From assembly GCA_947034885.2 (NCBI GenBank), contig OX344750.2, positions 44,192,821 through 44,256,820 of the forward strand: DNA of 64,000 nucleotides. The letters run 5' to 3'. Source of the DNA: Thuidium tamariscinum. Taxonomy: Eukaryota; Streptophyta; Bryopsida; Hypnales; Thuidiaceae. Shown piece by piece: positions 1 to 11,770 of the stretch (its first letter is position 1; each line of letters opens with the position of its first letter). Position numbers and translations under genes: made by a program. The notes below the pieces were generated by a model that ran no database searches, was not told the origin of the DNA, and saw only the letters and a program-made list of their open reading frames with translations.

Positions 1-382
1 GAGTAGAGATTTCATTATTACCCACAAACTATGCACAAACTAAAACACCTCCTAACACTCGTCTCATTGATCAAAATAGAATGATTCAAAAAAAATTAGT
101 ATATACAAATCAAATAAAGCAATTTCAAATTTTGATATCATAAAAGAGTGATTTTTGAAGAAGTTCTTTAGTTGCTTGGACTGCCTTCCAAGCAATAAAA
201 ACCACTTACCATACTATAATTTTTTGCTCATGAAGTCAAAAGTTATGAAAATTGTTGGGCCTTAAAGCTACTCTTTGAGCACATGTTGTGTGAAAATTTC
301 AAAGAAACAAAAATTCCCATCAACCATGAATTGCCCAAAATTGCTATATTGCCCAAGAAACACAATTTAAGGCTTTAGGGAT
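1..382 (-). repeat. MITE-A, partial copy cut by window edge
   Basis: The stretch ends in GGCTTTAGGGAT followed by TA, the diverged terminus of the MITE-A family. The last 200 bases follow the family arm: a TTGTTGGGCCTTAAAG motif, then GCACATGTTGTGTGAAAATT, then a 'ttgccc...gctatattgcc' stretch before the tip. The other end lies outside the window. No coding capacity is seen. Confidence 0.7.
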
Positions 383-2329
383 TAATCCTCTTCTAAATTT
401 CTGCACATTTTAGCAAAAAAAATTGAACTCCTAAATGCCTCATTTTTTTTTAAATTTCACATTTTTTGCTTATAACTTTGTGTAGAAAGACTATTTATCC
501 ACATTTTGTGAATTTGATCATTAAAGAAGGTTATCTTTTCTAATTTCAAATATTCCATTGGATGAATGAGAAGTTTGTTGACCTAAAATGAAGTCAAACC
601 CTTGGTTCATCATCCAGAATATGGTTGGAGCACATCAAGGTTAAGCCCTAAACAATGGCTATTTTTTGGACATTGAAAATCTGAAATAACCTATTGATCA
701 AATATTGTAATGTCAATATTTGCACAATGGATTTTCTTAGAAATTGCACATTCACATTCATCAGGTAGTTGGCTCCAAAATTTAACGGTGAAGTCCTCAG
801 TAAATGAAGCAATTTCAAATTATTTCAGTTTTTCAAAAAAAGCTCCTCACTTTTGGTGTTCATCTTGTGACATTTAGGGGTTAACCACAGAATGACCTTG
901 AGTTTTCTTTAGCTTCAAGGAATTTACTCTACATTGAATAAAATGCCAACATTTTGATAAGTTGTACCAATTATTTTTAACCGTACAAATTAAAACTAGA
1001 CATATTAGAGATTACATAGGAAAAGAAAATACAACAATATCAATTATAGATTGAAAGATTATAATGTTTGATCATGGGGTTGTTAAAATTGTATAAATGA
1101 TTTGAAGTCTTTCAAACCTCTTTTCACATGTCAAATCTAAAAATTTGGTCACAAAAAAATATGAGGTTAAACGGCTTAATATGCACAACCCTAATCAATT
1201 TATGGCTTCTCAAAATGTAGTCTATAATTTTTTTAAATGAATTTATAATGTAATTTTTTCTCCAAGATTTAGTGTATTTGGACTCATTTCCAAGAGCCCT
1301 CAACACTTGGAAAAGTCAAGATTGCAATGGACACCTGCACAAAATCTTGAATTAAAAAATCATGATCATTCACTTTCAAAATTGGACTTTTGATGCTAAA
1401 ATTAGACTTATTAAGGAACCTTCCGAAAATATCAACTTTTAACAATAATAACTTGGGTAGGTTTTATTTAGCTTCTAAAAATGCTTCGAGGACAGAGTCA
1501 AGAACATGGATCACCGTGATTGCCCGAGAGGGCAAGGATCCTCTGGTCTTCAGTTGAAGAATTTTATGTCAGGGCTGAAAGCCCCCCTTCAACCCACGCT
1601 ACTGAAATCATTTGTCATGTAATAAACCCTAAGTTAGATGAGGTGGCCAAAGTGAACTGGACAGATTGCTTCAAAAAAATTTAAAAAAAGAAAAGAAAAA
1701 AAGAACTACCTTAGGTGGATTCCCATCCCAAGTACACTTTGGACATTCAACTTTTCTTTTCCTTTTTTTTTGGGGGGGGGACAAACTTTGGTCCTTGTCT
1801 TGTCCACCCACTCTTGGTTGTCATCCCAAAACCATTATTCCAATCATTTTCAATCACCACTCACACTAAAGATGCATTGTGTGGGGTTCTCAAAAGGAGC
1901 ACTTGTCTTTCCAATCACATGAATGTGAAAATCACATAGATTTCCATTTCCTTAGTTGCCATGAAGAAAATCAGGAGCCGCAGAAACTCTTTGGAGTGAA
2001 TGAATACATTCTAGGAGTGGAATTTGATAAGTCTTGCAAATTGACCTCAATACCAGCAGGTTCAGTTGGGGACTTTGGGTGGTGGTCCACGGAATTTGGA
2101 ATTCGGCATAAAGTAAGCTTAACCCTTACTATAAGGAAAGGTTGGTCACTATGGAAATCATTTTTTTGATACAGTACAAATCATGTTCAATTTTTTTTAA
2201 AACAAAAAAGTACTTGTTGGAAGCCAAACTACTATGCAAGGTCTCCTTCACTTTGCACAAAATTCCAAAAAGGTACAGTTGCACTTTTGTCTTATATGGA
2301 AGAACTTTATGTCTTCCACCAAACACTTA
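383..2329. other. AT-rich intergenic spacer
   Basis: No gene is supported. There are many A/T homopolymers and no long open frame. A short MITE-A-like segment lies at 644-881. A slightly GC-richer patch at 1490-1610 has no recognisable product. Bases 2130-2329 resemble 57950-58160 (shared words such as CCAAACTACTAT and GTTGCACTTTTGTC), so a dispersed repeat lies here. Confidence 0.6.
644..881. repeat. Short internally deleted MITE-A-like element
   Basis: The left side reads TTA followed by AGCCCTAAACAATGG; the right side reads CATTTAGGGGTTAACC. These resemble the MITE-A termini and are flanked by TA, but the interior is only about 240 bp and matches the full-length copies poorly. It could be a deletion derivative or a chance pair of termini. 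Confidence 0.4.
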
Positions 2330-3153
2330 GAGCATCCCCACGCCTACATGGCCAATGGTGCAAACAAGGCATTTGGTCAGGTTCGGCCAAGTTTATTGCC
2401 CTATGGCACGCAAAATAAGGCTCAACATAAATAGCCGGCCATAGCCAAATTTGCCGAGCAAACAGGGAAATGGAGAGTGCCCGGCTTGACTCAATATGTG
2501 CTAAGGTAGTCGACTTTGTAATGGAGCATCTAAAGGTTGGTCCCGTTTTTTCATGTATTTTCTTGAATGGAAGTATTTTTAGCCCATTTTTCAGAGAAAA
2601 GAAAATTGATGAGGAATCTAACACAAGTGGTTTCATAATTTTTGAAGCATTTTAAAATTAGTTATGAATTTTCAAACGAGATGTGCCATAGGTCCCTATT
2701 TTATGTCTCTAGGTCTTCCATAAATGGTTCACTTGCAATTTCTAAAGAAAGATGAAAAAGCAAAGAATATGATTGGCTCTCACTATTCCCGATGCATCTT
2801 TCCTTAATTCATTCAACGAATGTGGAGGTTCATTTAAGAACCACCTATTGTTCATTTTACAGCCTTTTATAGGGTCCATTCTTAATGCCCACTCCATTTT
2901 AGAGCCGGCTACCATATTGCACAACTTCTGAGAACAATTGACACATGAGAGGGTTTTCTCACTATGTCAACAAGCAAAAGGACCCGGACACCTCATCCTT
3001 ATGTCATGTTTCTCCTAGGAGGCCATGTTGGTCCTCCCTTCCCATCCGATTTGATGAGCCAGGCCATGGGGCAACTTACCTTTGCATTAGCTGGCTAGTT
3101 GGTTTTTCAAACATTGGCCAGGCCATTTCCCTAGCTAAAGCGTGGGAATGCTC
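2330..3153. mobile_element. PIF/Harbinger-like non-autonomous element (copy 1)
   Basis: The left end reads TTA|GAGCATCCCCACGC and the right end reads GCGTGGGAATGCTC|TTG. This gives 14 bp inverted termini with one mismatch, flanked by TTA/TTG, a near-match to a 3 bp duplication. Three-base TWA duplications are typical of PIF/Harbinger (Tourist) elements. Both ends also share GGCCAATG words just inside. There is no DDE transposase or Myb-like frame within 824 bp, so it is non-autonomous. Confidence 0.65.
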
Positions 3154-3589
3154 TTGGTGTCCACAACTACATTACAAGGTTTAAGTTTTGGGCATTTGAC
3201 TTATATCTTTGTAAAGAAATATCATTTATTGCAATTCCTTGAAATTGATCATGATTTCAAGGAAGTTTGTTTTTTCAAAATTCAAGTATTACTGACATTG
3301 CATAAATGAGAAGTTAGTTGGACTAAACAACACCTACAAGTCCTTCACAAGCCCTATGCTCATCGTCCAAAATATGCCAATATGGATCCCTGAGCACATA
3401 AGGCCATGAAAGTTCATGCAAAGCCCAGTCCATTGTGGTCACCAAATTCAGACAACAGAGAGCTCCTTGCTCCATCCCTCAAATTTGTGAACTAAAGTTT
3501 CAAGATTTTTTCCCCTTCCTTTTGATACAGGTGGACTACATTCCCAATTTCATTAAAACTTTCAATCCTTGTCAGCAGTCCCGCCAAAC

Positions 3590-3965
3590 ATCCCCCCCCA
3601 CACAAAAAAAAAACAGGTTCACGCCAGGGCTTTTTTTTGGACAAGTGTCCCCTGTGCTGGCCTCACTGCAGAGGCCAAATTTGGGAGGGACGAACTAGCA
3701 GAGGTCAGAATTTTGACAAATTCGCGAAATTTCGCCTGAGAAAAAAGCCCTGGTTCACGCTTTTGGAGAATACCGGTACTAGAATTCATGGCAAAGGAAA
3801 CTCAAGTTTGAAACAGGGGTATCAAAGGGAAGTATAACTGAGAGTATTCTTAGTAGAAAAAAAAATACGGCAAAATATTTCTTTGGACTTCAGTTTTTGG
3901 TGTTCTATGGAATTTTAATTTGTCCTGTGTTTTTTCTGAACTCTGATTCCTGGTCCCCCATTGCA
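3590..3965 (+). repeat. Dispersed repeat rep-K, copy 1 (contains an hAT-type MITE)
   Basis: Bases 3780-3965 match the reverse complement of about 7105-7270: both contain a GTTTGAAAC-type stretch, then GTATAACTGAGA, then a TTGGTG(T/C)TC...GGAATTT...GTCCTGTGTTTTT run. The 128 bp element at 3625-3752 interrupts this copy. No coding frame is supported. Confidence 0.55.
3625..3752. mobile_element. hAT-type MITE with perfect 8 bp target duplication
   Basis: The element starts CAGGGCTTTTTT and ends AAAAAAGCCCTG, giving 12 bp perfect inverted termini. It is flanked on both sides by GTTCACGC (3617-3624 and 3753-3760), a perfect 8 bp direct duplication. Eight-base duplications with CAGGG-type termini are the signature of the hAT superfamily. 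At 128 bp it has no transposase. It sits inside repeat rep-K. Confidence 0.85.
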
Positions 3966-5035
3966 CACACTTTATGATTAACTCTACTATCTTTTTTGTC
4001 CCACCCATGCAACACTCAATTACTTAGACTTTCAACAAATTGCTAGTCTATGGTCATGGAATTAATCTTAACATTAATTGCTTTGAATGCTTTGCTTTGC
4101 CACCAAATTTGAGTTGATTTTTTTGGGGTTTTGTTTAAAAAAAATTAATTCACTAACTTATAATCTTTTGTAAGTTCTTAAGAAAATTCATAATTTTTTT
4201 GTAAAGATTTGATACCATAGTGGATTTTTGAAGAAAAAGTGAAGAAATCCATATCAAATACAAAATACACTTAAAAAATAGGAGTTTAACTCATAGAATA
4301 GTATATTGTTGTATAAACCAAATTTTTGTTTCATTCTATTATTATAACTCTAGCCATTGGAATTGTAGGACCATAGTTTCAGTTTGCAAAAAATTTAAGG
4401 ATTTTAGTGATTTTTCATTTTTTTCAATTTCAAGTAACTACTTGACATCATAAACCTCATTGTATTTTTTGGGGTTTTTTTTGAAAATGTATTTCTATGG
4501 ATTAAATTCAAATAAAAAACAAGAATTTTAATTTACCAACATTTACAAAGAAGGCATATTTGTAATCTGTTCTTTAGTAGCATTTTTTTTTGGAGGGGGG
4601 ATGTAGAAATACAAACTTTAATTTCTTGAAGGGATTACCATTACTATTTCTTGCAAACACATTTACGCAATTAAGAAACTATTCAAAACATTAATTGAGT
4701 AGAAAATAAAGGTTCTTCATCCAATATCATTTGTATAAATTGTTCAAGTGCCACCTTTGTAGCTTCATAGGTAATTAGAGGTAAAGGTATGAGCACTCAT
4801 TATCAATCTTGCATACATACAAATACTATGAGCTTAAATGATACTACTTTCCTTCTCCTCCATAAATGCTTGCAAATGCCAAATATGAATGAACCTTAAT
4901 AGTAATAAATTAGGCATAGTAGGAAAAAGTGTTAGTTTGGGGGGTATTCACCTTAATAAATGGTGGTAGACTATTTGAAAACCTACAAAAATATATTAAA
5001 AAATAAATTTAGGCATGATGTAATTTAAATAAAGG
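3966..5035. other. AT-rich intergenic spacer
   Basis: No gene or long open frame. Around 4910-4955 a diverged MITE-B-like end is visible (AATTAGGCATAGTAGG, then TATTCACCTTAA). Otherwise the sequence is A/T homopolymer-rich with no recognised structure. Confidence 0.5.
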
Positions 5036-5432
5036 ACTCCAAAGTTTCATTTAGTGTGGATTCCTTAACTACTTGCAAATCAAATTTCCTCATAACTTTC
5101 ATCTCATTAGTCAAAATGGAATGATTCAAAGCTTTCTATGTAAATATAAATTTAGAAAAATTATTTCAAATTTTTATTTTAAGAAAAAGTGATTTTTTCA
5201 CCAAAAAAATTGACGTGCCCAGGCTACTAAGAGATCAACAAAAAAAATACATATCATGTAATAACTTTTTTACTAAATAATTAACAATTTTGAAAATTGT
5301 AGTACCTGAACACCACACTGTATGCACATGTTGTGTGAAAATTTCAATCAAAAAATAAAAACTACATTTGTCATGAGCTGCCCACAATTGCTATGTTACC
5401 AAAGAAATGCACTAACTTTGGTCCTTTGGGGT
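5036..5432 (-). repeat. MITE-A, truncated copy (one arm)
   Basis: The right tip reads TTGGTCCTTTGGGGT followed by TA, and the preceding 390 bp follow the family arm: CTCATTAGTCAAAATGGAATG, then an agctac-like stretch, then CACATGTTGTGTGAAAATTT. The left boundary is approximate because the other half is missing. Confidence 0.65.
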
Positions 5433-6816
5433 TAGTATGTGTGCATAGGATATCTCCTGTAATGGACACTAAATATTAATTTCAATTGGTGATTCTAGGA
5501 CCACATACTTTTTGTGCATTTTACGGATCACTTCCAACTTGTTGCAAAGTACAAACGAATGTGCAATTATTTCATCTGGTTGACAAATATTTAGATGGAA
5601 AATTTTTACATGCAGAAAGCTAAGGTAGATAAGCATATTACCACCTTGATCTGCAATTTGAATATCTTGAGTCCAACTACAGAAGGGGATTAAAATTGTA
5701 ATTTCTAGGAATTTCTAAAGTGGTTTGCCCTAAAATTAGAAAATCTTACAAAATCTATCATTGAATAGAGTCATAAATGTCCCATACATAACCAATAACC
5801 ACCTTTCCATATATCTAACAACACTTAAGTATTCACCAATAAAATATTGACATGTTACTCCTTGTTGGCAATAATGTACTAATTTTGTCAAGAAATGAAC
5901 GGATTTTGATGTTTTTTCTAAATAGAAGTAGGGCCAAAAGTAAGATGACAAAATGGAGCAATGAATAGAATTGGGTTGGTTTACTTTATATGATATAAGT
6001 TGGGTACCTTGAAATGTGCCATTGATCCAAATTGGCATCATGACTTTGGAAACATTTCCAAAATTAATATTTACCTTTGTAGAAGAAACAATTTAGACTC
6101 TCAACCAAAATAACTTTGATCTTTTATAACTTTTGCATACATGATTTAAATGTTGCATTCTTTAGTGCATTGAAACTTCTTCTAGCTTACCAACAAGAAA
6201 ATATGAAAATTGAATCATTCTAGTAGTAGTAGTAATAACTAGGCACAATAGCAAAAAGTGGTGGTTTATAGAATGATAACCTTATGAACTGTAGAAGGCT
6301 TGCTTCTTCAAGAAAATATAGAGATAGCATATTTAAAATCTGTAATCATAAGGTAGGATGTCTATAGATTGTCCCTTTAAGAGCCTACCCATCTCATCAA
6401 TGCGAGCAATAGATATTTTGAGGAACATCTCATTCATTCTTAAATAAGAGATGCATTTAGAATTTGATTAATTTATAGACCTCCCACATTACGTCATTTT
6501 AGCAACCATTCATATATAATTTCATATTTAACAACAACACTTATCAAGATTTAGAAGGGATGTGGCGTGGTGCAACATTTGGTGCAGCTTTTTGTTGAAC
6601 AACAATCTCCTATAAACAATATGACATATTTTAATTGGAAGGAATGTTAAATAGTGCACTCTACCTAGTAATGAATCTTTGTGCACAAAATTGCCAAATT
6701 CCTAAAGAAACATAAGATGTTGAAGCTCTCCTTGTTTGGATGAATGTACGCACTTTGGACGAACAGATGAATTTTCACCCATGTTTTTTCGTATTTCATT
6801 CATGACAATAGAGTTG
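5433..6816. other. AT-rich spacer with diverged MITE-B copy
   Basis: No gene is supported; the longest frames have no recognisable domain. About 6045-6286 is an old MITE-B copy: it keeps AACTTTTGCATACA, a GCATTGAAAC stretch, ACCAACAAGA and a final ACTAGGCACAATAGC...AACCTTA, but lacks a clean left end. Confidence 0.5.
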
Positions 6817-7092
6817 AGGTAGGTACACCCAAAATGGCACCTGACCTTACAGTGCCATCTACAATGTGCATACATTTCCAAAATCAGTCATGTACCCAAA
6901 CTGTAGATGGCGCTTTCAAAAACAGACTTTGACCGTTAATAACTTTTGCATACAGTATCCAAATCTTCTGTTCTTTGGTGCGTTGGAACATGCTTTCACT
7001 CACCAACAAGACTGTGTAAAAAAAATCTGAACAGCATGATAACAGGACCTAGGCATAGTAAGAATAAGTGGTGCTTTCGGGTGTACCCACCT
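6817..7092 (+). mobile_element. MITE-B copy 1 (about 276 bp)
   Basis: Inverted termini AGGTAGGTACACCC and GGGTGTACCCACCT; TA follows on the right and TG (probably a mutated TA) precedes on the left. Inside are TAGATGGCGCTTTC, AATAACTTTTGCATACAG and CCAACAAGAC, found in the same order in the copies at 25679, 46493 (reverse), 56858 and 58244. It is non-coding. TA duplications with AGG-initial termini suggest Tc1/mariner (Stowaway-like) origin. Confidence 0.85.
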
Positions 7093-7104
7093 TAAGTGTA
7101 AAGT

Positions 7105-7272
7105 GAGTGGAATGTCAGACTAGGAGCCAGAGGTTGGGAAAAACACAGGACCAAATTCCTTGGAGCACCAAAACTGAGGTCCCAAGGAGTTTGGTGCCCT
7201 GTTTCATTTCTACTAGTCTCAGTTATACCTTTCTTTGACACCCCCGTTTCAAACCGGGGTTTCCTTTACACC
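7105..7272 (-). repeat. Dispersed repeat rep-K, copy 2
   Basis: The reverse complement matches about 3775-3965: GTTTGAAACGGGGGTGTC, GGTATAACTGAGA, then TTGGTGCTCC and GTCCTGTGTTTTT. This copy has no hAT insertion, so it serves as the uninterrupted comparison. It starts about 12 bases after MITE-B copy 1. Confidence 0.55.
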
Positions 7273-7780
7273 GCTTAACTCTAATGGATGCAAATCATCT
7301 CATGAAACAAGCAAAGAGCAATTGCTTTCTGCTCTGCTCAGCCCAGCCCAACCTAGTTTGGAGTGTTTGAAAAATAATCTTTCTCACATGGTGTACTATC
7401 AAGTACTCATAAAAATTCACAGTACTCCCAAGTGAAGTACTTGCAAACTTTGGGTACACAAAAATAAGACAAAACACTTTTTTGGCCCTGCCCATCATTG
7501 GGGGGGACTGAGGCTCTGTGACATGACTGAGCTTAATTTCCTGCCTTGGAATGAAAACTTGTTCAATGGGAGCCCAAGGAAACAAGAACAAGACAAACAA
7601 TGGAAACTCATCGAACTTACGCTATACCTTAGTGGCATGAGGTACAATGGGTCAGTGAAACAGAGTCAGTCACCTAATTTTAGCACGTACTCCACCCTCC
7701 CATTTAGGTCACTTAACCCCCCATTCGTGCAAAGTGTACATATCTCAATTTTCTTTGGGCAAGCAATTGGGTGCTAAGGT
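7273..7780. other. Intergenic, no recognised gene
   Basis: Mixed-composition sequence containing open frames of 84 and 101 codons on opposite strands that overlap each other. Neither has a recognisable domain or any supporting splice or promoter signal. I see no other structure. Confidence 0.4.
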
Positions 7781-7781
7781 A

Positions 7782-7937
7782 AGGTAAATCATCCCATTAC
7801 GGATTAAATGGGAGCAGACCCATTGTGGGTCGAATTGCATTGGTGGTGTACATTTAAGAACTTGAATGTGCACCACCACTATAATCTGACTTGCAATGGG
7901 TCTGCTCCCATTTATTCTGTAATGGGGTGGTTTACCT
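7782..7937. mobile_element. MITE-G, 156 bp single-hairpin element
   Basis: The left arm begins AGGTAAATCATCCCATTAC and the right arm, reverse-complemented, begins AGGTAAACCACCCCATTAC. The two arms (about 75 bases each) pair with few mismatches, sharing AAATGGGAGCAGACCCATTG and GTGGTGGTG, around a loop of under 15 bases. TA flanks both sides (780-781 and 938-939 of the 7 kb block). The structure is a Stowaway-type MITE; its RNA would fold into one long stem. Confidence 0.85.
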
Positions 7938-8157
7938 TAAGTGGTTCAGTAATTGACTATCTACATAACATTCAGTAGCATTGGCTTACACTGTCTTCTT
8001 TCAAAAGTGGAGGGTGTGAAATATTTGACGCCCCAACAGTGGAACTATGGAAGTAAGTCAACAAGTGGACAATGGAGAGGCTATTGGGTGTAGAATATGC
8101 CACATTCTCCACTGTGGAGAGGAGTCAATGCCACAACATGCTACTCAATGTTATATA

Positions 8158-8473
8158 AGGTAGGATGTTCATAAACCGATCATCTAAAGGTTAGAATTGA
8201 ATTTGGAGAAGTAATACATTTTGCACTATTTTTCAGTAAATTTTCCTTGAAAGTGGAATAGGCATCTAACTCAAGTTTTTATTTTTTATTTTTTATTTTT
8301 TTAACTTTGTGGAATTAGTTACAAATTTTTGAAGTTGAAAAAAAGGGGTCATCTATGGTCATCAAAAGCAACCACCTCCTGCAATGTGTAGATTTGGTAC
8401 ATTGAAGAAAGCAAAATGTAACTTTGAATCATATTTACTTCTAATGCCCAATTGGAGCTTAAGCCTCCTACCT
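8158..8473 (-). mobile_element. MITE-F copy (reverse orientation)
   Basis: The termini read AGGTAGGATGTTC on the left and AAGCCTCCTACCT on the right, with TA on each side. Interior words (ACTAATTCCACAAAG in reverse, GTTACATTTTGC, TTCCTTGAAA) recur in MITE-F copies at 61472-61796 and near 35100. It carries no coding capacity. Confidence 0.6.
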
Positions 8474-10258
8474 TAAGGGCCACTTCACACCATGGCTATC
8501 CAAAGTAGATAGGCCATGGGATTGGTAACCTAAACTTTGGCAAGAGTCAAGAAGTGAACAATAAATAGACCCAAAAATTTAGGAATTGGACCTTTTGTTT
8601 GGCCATAGTATGAAGCCCCCAAAAGCCAAAGTCCAAGCCCAAGGTCTAAACCTAGACCATTTTTTGGGCTTCTATCCTTTTCTCTCTACATTAATCTATT
8701 AAACTTTTGAAATTTTTCATGAAGCCTACTTTGTGTGATGAATTTCTTAAGCAATAAGTTTAAAAAAAACATGTGAAAAGAATCAAAAACTGCCTTGTCA
8801 AAATCATAGCAAATGTTGTCATCTCAAAAGGAATATGAAGGGTATTTTATGGAATAAGGTGGCATTGGTCATAGAAGGGAAATAGGTTCGTTGAATGCAA
8901 AGACTCTTCATTGTATTAGTGGAGACTAATGTTAATGGCAACTCCAATGAAACCCCCAATAAAATTCTAATGGCAACAAAAATAGAAGCATAAATAGAAA
9001 TAGAAAGAAAAAACAAATTTAACAATTGAGATCTTGTCATTTAAAAAAACAAATTGATGGACTCTCAATCATAGTTTGGATCGACCAAAAATGGAAATCC
9101 AAACTATGATCAAGAGCCCCCTTCTATGTCGAAATCTGGTTGCCATATAGGCAATTTTGGGAACATTGAATTTTGATGGACTTTAGACTATGCCTCATAG
9201 TATAAAGGATCAAGAGGCCAAACTCATGGTTTCTTCAAACTTAATTGGTGGAAATTGATAGACTCTTGACCTTTGGCCACAGTGTAAAGTATTTCTAAGG
9301 AGAAAGATTGATATGAAGTTTTTAGGCTATCTCTACCCAAACATTTCAAATTTTCATTGGTAGATGGAGGAAAGGAATACACAAGTATGGCAAATTTTTT
9401 GGTACATTTTTGACCTTGATTGAATAAGATACAATTTTTATAAGGCAAATGTATATAGGATACTATTGGGCATAGATAGCAGTATTGTCTATTTTAGTTG
9501 TGCCTTCTAATGGAGCACAAGAGTCCACAAATCAATTTAGAAGATGTTGTGAGTGTTCAACAAATTCCACTCATGCACCAACAAAGTATCAAAAACCAAG
9601 CAAGTTTGTTTTGCAATGAAATTTTGTTTCATTTGCTTAAAAAACAAATTAAAAAGCAAGATGCATGTGTGCTAGCTATTTGGCCAAAATGTGACAATTT
9701 AGCACATTCTAATGCTACACTTTTATTGTCATCTAAATTTCCATTCAAGATAAGCTTAATAGTTGTTCCCATTGACTACTCACTATCTTAAAACCGCTTA
9801 CTTCCAATGATATGTTCTTAATTATTCAAAAAAACTAATCCACTTTGCAAAGCATATGCATTTGTAAAGGTGGTTCAAAATGAATGCTCAATTTAAGACC
9901 TTGTTCCTATACTCTCAGAGAATGATATGAAGTTTGTATCTATTCACATACAATTTAAAGCCAATAAAGACATGGCTAGTTCATTAACCCGTAAGCATTG
10001 AGTCTCCTCTTCAAAATTGATGATTTCGAAAAATACATCATAAAGTACTACAAGGAAGCATATTTTGGAATTGAGATGCAAATAAAAGTTGTAGAATTTG
10101 GACTTTAGACTATATTCATATACTTAGATTCACCAATGCTATCACCAATATTTTTCTATAAGTTTTGAAAGGGAAAATTCAAAATTCCTTCAAAATTCAA
10201 TTACAAGAAAAATATAGTTCTTTTTAGGTAAATTTTGTCAAAATGGATTTGAAACATA
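8474..10258. other. AT-rich intergenic spacer
   Basis: No gene is supported. A small perfect hairpin (stem ATCATAGTTTGGAT) lies at about 9067-9112. An open frame of 97 codons at 9498-9791 has no recognisable motif and low-complexity surroundings; I treat it as chance. Confidence 0.5.
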
Positions 10259-10589
10259 AGAGGATTTCTGGGCCCCCAAGAGACCGTTTCAGGGGTGTTC
10301 CCCGAAATTGTTCCCACTGCTGCAGACCAGCACCCTGCTGGTCCGAATTTTTGAATTTTGAAAAAAAAAATTAATTTTTTTTTCAAAAAACTTCAGAATG
10401 TATTAAATAGAAAAAAAATGATTAAAAAAAATATTTTAAAAATATTTAATATTTAATTAAAATTAATAAAAAATTATTATTTTCTGACGTGGCAGTCGCT
10501 CGACCACATCAGCATCGCGTTCCCAGCGTTCCCAATGTGTTCCGAGCGTCTGGGAACTCGCAGTCTCTTACAGGAGCTGAAAATCCTCT
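10259..10589. mobile_element. MITE-D copy 1 (331 bp)
   Basis: Termini AGAGGATTTCTGGG and GAAAATCCTCT sit between TA dinucleotides (10257-10258 and 10590-10591). Just inside are GC-rich blocks: TTCAGGGGTGTTCCCCGAAA on the left and TCTGGGAACTCGCAGTCT on the right, with an extremely AT-rich core. The same layout recurs at 23465-23741. Non-coding. Confidence 0.75.
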
Positions 10590-11459
10590 TATGTGAGATT
10601 CCCTTTAGATGGTGATTTTTTGAAATTTGTGTTCTTAAAATCTATGACCTCATTTTTGCAATTCCACATTTGAATTAGAGTCAATGCAATTTTGGCTTGG
10701 TCAACTACTTGCCAATCTTCCACATTTGTAATTTTAGAAAAATATATACTCTAATGATACAAAATACAACCCTTGGATAAGGCGACAACTTCTTATAGTA
10801 TCTCAAAAAATTAGGATGACTTCCATCAAAGCTATAATGAGGAAACAAAATTTGATTTTCAATATATGCATCATCCAAAAATTGGTCATCAACATGCTTC
10901 AAGGTTAAACTTTGATTCAAGTAAGCTCGGTTGTAAACAAGGGCTTGTTTGAATAAGGTGCAACTTCAAGCAATAGAAGAGATACTTTTAGAATGTTGCA
11001 CTTGTGTGCTTTCTAAACATTCATCAAATGGGATGATGGGGGTAGGTCACAAATATTCAAAACCTTTTTTGAGATGGTGAATCATGACCTCTGATTAGTT
11101 CCTATTCGTTTTATATCTTTGCACCAACACCAACTCACCAAGCAAAGTTTGAAAATGCATATCAATTTCAATTCTTTTTGTATTGAAATGATTTCACTTG
11201 TATATATTTGAATCTTCTCAACTAATTCTTTAATTGAAAAATACATAGAATACAAACAACAATAAGCACATGGCACAAGATATCTAAATAGAAAATTTGG
11301 GTGGTCATGGGCTAATCACATGCTTGACAATTGCCTAAATCATAAGTGTGGGCCTATCAACACCAAATAAAAAACTTTTGGTTGGAGCTCAAAGAAAATG
11401 GAGTGTTTTGATTGGAAGATAGCTATGATCCCAACCCAAAGTTAATCTAAATCTAAACA
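10590..11459. other. AT-rich intergenic spacer
   Basis: No gene, terminal repeat or splice structure recognised. Short open frames of 64-71 codons on the minus strand look like chance. Confidence 0.45.
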
Positions 11460-11770
11460 CTCCTTTTTTTACCCCCTCTCCAACCCAAAGTTTTAATCAA
11501 AACACTCCTTCTTTTTCCCCTTCTCCAACCCAAAGTTTTAATCAAAATACTCCTTTTTTTCCCCCCTCTCCAACCCAAAGTTTTAATCAAAACACTCCTT
11601 TTTTCCCCCCTGTCTCCAACCTTTTTTTTCTTTCTTTTTTCCCTCCAATTCAAAGTTTTAATCAAAAAAACCCTTTTTTTTCTTTCCCTCCAACCCAAAG
11701 TTTTAATCAAAACACTCCCTTTTTTTTTTTCCCCCTTTTTTCTTTTCCTCCCACCCAAAGTTTTTTGTTT
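11460..11770. repeat. Pyrimidine-rich minisatellite (about 7 units)
   Basis: The core CCAACCCAAAGTTTTAATCA, followed by AAACACTCC and a run of T and C, recurs about seven times with a variable 40-65 bp spacing. Unit length changes in the T/C tract. On the minus strand it reads as a repeated VLIKTLGWR-like peptide that keeps a frame open; that is a by-product of the repeat. Confidence 0.85.
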
